Below are positions 59,502 through 64,000 of a stretch of DNA of 64,000 bases, piece by piece; position 1 is the first letter of the stretch; each line of letters opens with the position of its first letter. The notes under the pieces are model-generated. The model was not told the origin of the DNA. It did not search any database and saw only the letters and a program-made list of their open reading frames with translations. Made by a program: the position numbers and the translations under genes. Where the stretch lies: assembly GCA_910577785.1 (NCBI GenBank), contig CAJTNT010000009.1, positions 30,604-94,603 of the forward strand, written 5' to 3'. Source of the DNA: an uncultured Lachnospiraceae bacterium (GTDB taxonomy: Bacteria > Bacillota > Clostridia > Lachnospirales > Lachnospiraceae).

Positions 59502-61552
59502 TTTCCCGGCCTCCTATTCTTATTGCGTACCGCCTGCCTTGCGGCCTTGGAAATGCCCTCTGCGCATTTGAAGATGGACAGCAGCGCCGCCAGGGTAAAC
59601 AACGGATAGGAAGCGCTCAGATACATAGAAGTGATTGCCGGGCATTTCTGCAGATGCGTCACGGCTATGCCTGCAAATAATAGCAGCAGGCTCAAACGGA
59701 TTCCCGTAATGACCAGCCAGGCGTTTACCTCACCATATTCTTTCCTTCTCCACTCCATAACAGAGAGGACGGTAAAGGCCACATAGGCCGCCACGCCTGC
59801 CAGGGCTAACGGATAGCCGAATGCACGGTATCCAAATACAGGGATATTGCATCGCTTTACGCTCTTCTGAGCATCCTCATATGCCTTCTGGTGCCGGTAC
59901 GGGCTAATAAATAGGTCAATCGCGCCAAGGCCGCTCTTTTCTTCTAGCTCATGCATTCCCAATTCATCCATCCGCGCCTTTGCCACCTGACGGCCATCCG
60001 CATAAGCCGCAAGCCAATATGGGATATCCTCATCCGCAGACTGGCTGTCCCATTTGACAAAGAAACGGCATCTGTCCGACCCTTTTATGTCCGGATAGAG
60101 CCTCCCTATATCCTCGCTTTCCTGGAAACGTACCTTTTGGAGACGGTTCCCCTGCGCATCTTCCACAAATACCTGCAGCTCCCCTAAATCATACTCCGAA
60201 AACAGGATCCAGCCCAGGCTGCAGCAGTAATCAAAGTCCCCGCCATAACAGGCTTTATCATGCGTAACCACCTCAAAAATCCGGCATCCTCCCAGTTCAT
60301 TCTTCTCGCGGGGGATCGCCTTGACCTGGGATTCCAAGTCACAGTGGCTGGCTACATAACCCCAGATCTGCCCTATGGCAGAAAATAGTTCTTTGCCTTT
60401 TTCTGCCGTGGACAAGTGGAATGTTTCCAGAAACGATTGGGGGCGTATTTTTATCTGCCCTGCCTCTACGGCTGCCTGCAGCTCCTCATAGACGTTCTGG
60501 TAAAATGCATTCGCTTCCTGGCAGCTTCCATAATATCCCGCCTCCGCAATCCCCTCAATCAGAGCCCAGCCAATCCATCCGTCTTCTACCTCTCCATCCC
60601 CTTTCTGCCTATCATACTGATCGTAAGCCTTTAACTGCGCCTCAATCTCTTTCTGCGCCGTTGCCAGAGTCGGGGAATATGCGCACAGTTCCTGGAATGC
60701 TTTTGCCGGAAGGCTGATATTCGCCGTCCTGCCCTCCGTCTCAGTATTCATAAGGATTGACATGGCGGGCTTATAATATGCGATATGCGGCGCACCATAT
60801 GCGCCTGCATTCATGATAGCAATAAACTTTGACACAAATATGATACCTAGCAAAGGCAAGGCCAGCAATGCCAATCTTGGCAGCGCTGTCTTCCAGCCTT
60901 TTTGCTTCTTCAGCACAAGGGCTGCCGCCACCAGGAGCACCACCACCGAAAAAGGCAGGAGCCAGACCGTATCGCTTTTCGTATTCCACAAAGCCCCCAA
61001 ACTTCCTGCCGCCAGAACCGCCCAAGGCAGGCTTTGGTAAAGCGGTTTCCCAATCTCAAAGTAAAGATTCAGCAGGCTCCCAAAGACCCACAGCGTCAGC
61101 GCTACCGCAAATCCATTGCGGTACACCCTCTGCCCGGTGTCTAACGAGGTCATGATGGGATGGAAAAGAATTGCCGCATAGATCAGGCACAATGCCCATT
61201 TTTTCTTCATCACATGGCTTACGGCATACAAAAGCGCCAGCGCCCCAGCCATATAGAGGAGATTTGTCGTCAATATATATGGCAGCTGCAGCCGATAGGT
61301 AATTGCAAGGTAAATCGAAAAGCCTACTTCTTTGGCAAAGGTATAGCAGGAAAACGGGCCCATCCATTCCCCTCCTGCAATGCTGGTTGCCCAATCCCGC
61401 AGTAATACGTCATCACACATCGCCGAAGGCAATGGATGGATAACCAGCCCCTGGACAAGCCATAGCTTAAGCAAGGACAAGGCGGCGATGATAAGCAAAA
61501 AACACCTTCCCTCCCATTTCTTCTGTTCCCTTATCTTCTGCTGTCTACGCAT
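59498..61552 (-). CDS. Large membrane protein with extracytoplasmic domain, candidate polymerase or GT-C enzyme
   Basis: A 684-residue protein of no family I can name. Residues about 20-260 hold several membrane segments (FLLIIAALSLLKLWLVQGLV, ILTTNLLYMAGALALLY, LPFSVVVLLVAAALVL); a large soluble region (about 260-580) with many charged residues follows; three to four membrane segments close the protein (YPLALAGVAAYVAFTVLSV, LSLLLLFAGIAVTHL). DD at the first loop (SAMCDDVLLRDW) resembles the donor-site acidic pair of GT-C proteins. Adjacent to wzx and coupled to it. Start at 61552 follows AAAGGAGGGCGCAG. Confidence 0.75.
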   Translation of the reverse strand: MRRQQKIREQKKWEGRCFLLIIAALSLLKLWLVQGLVIHPLPSAMCDDVLLRDWATSIAGGEWMGPFSCYTFAKEVGFSIYLAITYRLQLPYILTTNLLYMAGALALLYAVSHVMKKKWALCLIYAAILFHPIMTSLDTGQRVYRNGFAVALTLWVFGSLLNLYFEIGKPLYQSLPWAVLAAGSLGALWNTKSDTVWLLPFSVVVLLVAAALVLKKQKGWKTALPRLALLALPLLGIIFVSKFIAIMNAGAYGAPHIAYYKPAMSILMNTETEGRTANISLPAKAFQELCAYSPTLATAQKEIEAQLKAYDQYDRQKGDGEVEDGWIGWALIEGIAEAGYYGSCQEANAFYQNVYEELQAAVEAGQIKIRPQSFLETFHLSTAEKGKELFSAIGQIWGYVASHCDLESQVKAIPREKNELGGCRIFEVVTHDKACYGGDFDYCCSLGWILFSEYDLGELQVFVEDAQGNRLQKVRFQESEDIGRLYPDIKGSDRCRFFVKWDSQSADEDIPYWLAAYADGRQVAKARMDELGMHELEEKSGLGAIDLFISPYRHQKAYEDAQKSVKRCNIPVFGYRAFGYPLALAGVAAYVAFTVLSVMEWRRKEYGEVNAWLVITGIRLSLLLLFAGIAVTHLQKCPAITSMYLSASYPLFTLAALLSIFKCAEGISKAARQAVRNKNRRPGK

Positions 61553-61599
61553 CTGCGCCCTCCTTTCCTCTGGCAAGCTCCCCCGCCATCCCAAATCCG

Positions 61600-63186
61600 T
61601 CAATATAGATTAATCGCATATGCCCAGACTGCATGGATTGACACAAAGGCACAAATTGCCAGCGCTATCCCATTGTAGTATTCTCTCCTGACATGATTCT
61701 TTACCCTTCCGCTGCCCAAGACATACAGCGCCGGAAATAGAAGGGGGGCAATATATCGGTACTGGTATCCCATAATTTTGCCGTTCCCCACTTCCGTGAA
61801 GGCCACATACATTGATGTCGCCGCCAGGCACAGTACGCCAAAGGCCAGCAGCAGCGTTACCACCCTGGAAAGTATCCTAATATTCGTGTCGCAGATATCC
61901 TTGTCCGTAATGGCAACCACAGCTAGCAAAACCACATACAGCGTGGAAAAGGCGGTAGGCTTCAGTCCGCTAAAATAATGAAGGTATGACATATACTGGC
62001 AAGAAGCCTGTGGCGACAGGTATTCTGCCAGTGTCTTCAGCAGTATTTTCGTATATTCCCAGGGATGGGCAAAAATATAGGCAATCTGCCCTGCAGCGTT
62101 CACGCCTTCTCCGCCCCGCTTATCCTGGGCGATGCCGTCAGCGCCAAAGAGATAGGTATGGGCAAACTGTATGCTCACCAGCACGGTCACGCAAGCCACC
62201 GCCAGGTACATCCACTTCCTCTGCCTGGGGCTGGCAAACTTTTCTTTGGGTAAGAAAAGGATTAAGAATATCATGGGAATGTACAGCACCTTCGGCCCTG
62301 CGCCGATAAAGAATGAGAATACCATGCAGCCCCAGTCCTTTAGGCCCATTTTTTTGTCCGGCTGCTGCAGAACGCCGAAATAGCAGCAGAAACCGTACAG
62401 AAACCAGACTGTCAGCCAAGTATCGTAAGAATAAGAAGACGCCATAAATACCTGAAAGGGAATCAGCGCGATCACAGAAGCCAGCACCTTGCCAGACTTC
62501 AGCTTGCGGATTGCCAGAAATGACATTATGGCATAAAAAACCAGGCTGCACCACCGGCCCAGCATAAATTCCGCAGGATAGGGCAGGGACAGCGCCTTCC
62601 CCAGCCATAGCCCAAAGGCTGCCGGCACATAGCAGAGGATGCGGTAACGGGGATATTCCCGATCTGCAGAGCCACTTTTTTTGAATCCGTTCAGCCTGTC
62701 CACCTTCTGGTACATCTCCTGTTGGCTTTCCCTGTCATAATACTTATGCCCCAAGGCCATATCTCGGTAGCCCTTTAGATAGAAGTCTTCTGCCTCCGTG
62801 ATTCCCGGATCGAAGGCATGGGACATCAGCATCGTATGGAAATAATGCACCTCATCGTCCCAGGCAATCCCGCAAAAGGCCGGAAGCGCCACCGCATACA
62901 GGCTCCCCACGCTGAGGATCACTACGAATGCCGCAATTTCAACCTTTACGGCGACAATCTCCCGGAAACAGAACAGCAGCGCCAGCAGCTCCACCGACAC
63001 AAAAACCGCCGCATACCTTCCAAAGAAAAAGGTATCCCTGTCGTAAAACACATTTGCCACCAGGCGCTCTAAGGGGAACGATATGGCCATCGCTGCCAGA
63101 AGCACAACGGCCAGTTTCTTCAGATTCCGGGAAATCTCCCTGGGGAACTTCGGTACATGCAGCCCCCTGCCTCTTATCAGCTCCAT
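61600..63186 (-). CDS. DUF2142-like polytopic membrane protein
   Basis: A 528-residue protein with about 11-12 membrane segments. The motif FCGIAWDDEVHYFHTMLMSH (residues about 110-130) with its Asp-Asp-Glu after the second or third segment is typical of DUF2142/GT-C-like membrane proteins; YPRYRILCYVPAAFGLWLG follows. Likely a lipid-linked-sugar transferase or a polymerase. It is the first gene of the polysaccharide transcript, just downstream of an excellent promoter; start follows AAAGGAGAAAATAAA. Confidence 0.82.
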   Translation of the reverse strand: MELIRGRGLHVPKFPREISRNLKKLAVVLLAAMAISFPLERLVANVFYDRDTFFFGRYAAVFVSVELLALLFCFREIVAVKVEIAAFVVILSVGSLYAVALPAFCGIAWDDEVHYFHTMLMSHAFDPGITEAEDFYLKGYRDMALGHKYYDRESQQEMYQKVDRLNGFKKSGSADREYPRYRILCYVPAAFGLWLGKALSLPYPAEFMLGRWCSLVFYAIMSFLAIRKLKSGKVLASVIALIPFQVFMASSYSYDTWLTVWFLYGFCCYFGVLQQPDKKMGLKDWGCMVFSFFIGAGPKVLYIPMIFLILFLPKEKFASPRQRKWMYLAVACVTVLVSIQFAHTYLFGADGIAQDKRGGEGVNAAGQIAYIFAHPWEYTKILLKTLAEYLSPQASCQYMSYLHYFSGLKPTAFSTLYVVLLAVVAITDKDICDTNIRILSRVVTLLLAFGVLCLAATSMYVAFTEVGNGKIMGYQYRYIAPLLFPALYVLGSGRVKNHVRREYYNGIALAICAFVSIHAVWAYAINLY

Positions 63187-63227
63187 TTTATTTTCTCCTT
63201 TGGTTTAAAATCTTGTCCTTTCGCCCT

Positions 63228-63256
63228 ATTATAAACGGTAAAAAACAAAATTGCAA
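63228..63256 (-). promoter_or_regulatory. Sigma-A promoter at the head of the polysaccharide locus
   Basis: Minus strand: TTGCAA at 63251-63256, 17-base spacer, perfect TATAAT at 63228-63233. It lies about 42 bases before the DUF2142 gene and downstream of the btuR terminator, so it marks the start of the locus. Confidence 0.85.
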
Positions 63257-63284
63257 CTTTTATATCACGATTCCATCATATTCT

Positions 63285-63336
63285 AATCACAAATCAAAAG
63301 CCTGCCAATCCCGTGTGCATACGGAACTGACAGGCT
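63285..63336 (-). terminator. Rho-independent terminator after the corrinoid adenosyltransferase gene
   Basis: Stem AGCCTG/CAGGCT (63299-63304 with 63331-63336) and an inner CCGT/ACGG pair; on the minus strand it is followed by TTTTGATTTGTG. Located 39 bases after the stop at 63375. Confidence 0.75.
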
Positions 63337-63374
63337 ATTACTGTGAACAGTAGACAAATTGCCTTATTCAGAAA

Positions 63375-63866
63375 CTATATCTGCGATTCCTCGCGAATCT
63401 CATAAATTTTCCCTGCAAACGCTTCTAACGCCTCATTCATACCCCTTCCTGTAAAGATAAGCTCTGTATCTTCTGAACGGGCTTTCATCAACGCCTCCAG
63501 ATCCTCCTGGCTGACCATCCCATTGTTCAGAAGGCTTAAAAAATCATCCAGTACCAGCAGGCTGCACTCCCCGGTCACCAAGACTTTCTTGGCAAAATTA
63601 AACCCGTTGCGGATATTCATGCCCTCTTCCTGGCGTTCTTCCTCCGACATCTCTGCAAAATCCTTGCCCAGCCTGGTAAAGCTAAATGCCTTCACCTCCG
63701 GCTCCAGCCTCCGCAGAAATTCCATTTCCTGGCTTTTCTTGCCCTTGAGAAATTGGATGATGATTACACGCTCCCCGTGGCTTGCAGATTGTATCGCATA
63801 GCCGAGCGCCGCTGCTGTCTTCCCCTTCCCTTCACCGCAATAAACAATCACTTTTTGCTCACGCAT
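63375..63866 (-). CDS. ATP:corrinoid adenosyltransferase, CobO/BtuR family
   Basis: A 163-residue protein. P-loop IVYCGEGKGKTAAALGYAI at residues 7-25, VIIIQFLKGKKSQEMEF, LVLDDFLSLLNNGMVS and TELIFTGRGMNEALEAFAGK. It attaches an adenosyl group to cob(I)alamin or precursors. It is shorter than the common 190-200 residues: the usual long N-terminal extension is absent. Own promoter and terminator, so independent of the polysaccharide genes. Start follows GAAAGGAAAATAGC. Confidence 0.9.
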   Translation of the reverse strand: MREQKVIVYCGEGKGKTAAALGYAIQSASHGERVIIIQFLKGKKSQEMEFLRRLEPEVKAFSFTRLGKDFAEMSEEERQEEGMNIRNGFNFAKKVLVTGECSLLVLDDFLSLLNNGMVSQEDLEALMKARSEDTELIFTGRGMNEALEAFAGKIYEIREESQI

Positions 63867-63900
63867 GCTATTTTCCTTTCTTTACTCAAGCCCTTATCTA

Positions 63901-63929
63901 AAATACCACATTCCAACAGAAAAAGCAAA
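63901..63929 (-). promoter_or_regulatory. Promoter of the corrinoid adenosyltransferase gene
   Basis: Minus strand: TTGCTT at 63924-63929, 17-base spacer, TATTTT at 63901-63906. About 35 bases ahead of the start codon. No cobalamin riboswitch fits in the short leader. Confidence 0.6.
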
Positions 63930-64000
63930 TTTTTCCTACGCGCTTCAGCTCTGACGCTTAAATTTATACTTACACTCTCAGAGTACATTGGATTTTATTT

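Noticed and set aside
63867..64000. Cobalamin riboswitch before the corrinoid adenosyltransferase
   Set aside because: The leader after the promoter is only about 30 bases and no B12 box is visible.

Overview
The window looks like a chromosomal segment of a spore-forming Gram-positive anaerobe of the class Clostridia, most likely Lachnospiraceae. Reasons: the Firmicutes rimP-nusA-ylxR-ylxQ-infB-rbfA-nrnA-truB-ribF order, a spoIIID gene, a T-box leader, LytR-CpsA-Psr (LCP) proteins, and secreted cell-wall hydrolases full of Fn3 and InlB-type repeats. Essentially every gene reads on the minus strand, so transcription runs from high to low coordinates; the only plus-strand candidate is one 51-codon ORF. 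No rRNA, tRNA, CRISPR array, prophage or complete insertion sequence was recognised.

Layout. 1-8.7 kb: translation and transcription operon, starting at rimP with a good sigma-A promoter and leaving the window in ribF. NusA carries a long acidic Tyr-rich repeat tail and IF-2 a long Arg/Gly/Asp/Gln repeat linker. 9.2-11.5 kb: a 2-isopropylmalate synthase continuous with a C-terminal AraC-type DNA-binding domain, behind a leucine-type T-box. 11.8-13 kb: spoIIID and a decayed AAA-ATPase-like/PD-(D/E)XK gene. 13-18.7 kb: HtrA-type protease, glmS (no glmS ribozyme, but a long hairpin in its leader) and an LCP protein. 18.8-63.2 kb: a very large cell-surface polysaccharide locus. 63.4-63.9 kb: a corrinoid adenosyltransferase.

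The polysaccharide locus holds two polyprenyl-phosphate sugar-1-phosphate transferases (chain initiation), six GT2 glycosyltransferases, dTDP-rhamnose genes rfbA and rfbC, a UDP-sugar dehydrogenase, a DegT aminotransferase, an acyltransferase, a Wzx flippase, a Wzm/Wzt ABC exporter, several large membrane proteins that may be GT-C enzymes or polymerases, a second LCP ligase, and secreted proteins (amidase, glucosaminidase, transglutaminase-like protein, lectin-like protein, DUF5722 hydrolase-like protein). The two initiating enzymes and two export routes suggest that two glycopolymers are made and attached to the wall. Most interesting is a methyltransferase-kinase fusion beside an ABC exporter whose ATPase has a C-terminal Wzt-type domain. 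This is the arrangement expected of a WbdD-like chain-terminating cap read by the exporter, here in a Gram-positive setting.

The intergenic spaces of the locus hold unexplained short repeats: 41-bp tandem hairpins, 20-nt repeats containing TATAAT, direct repeats overlapping stop codons, and two segments bounded by inverted copies of a GTTACKATTCA-like word.
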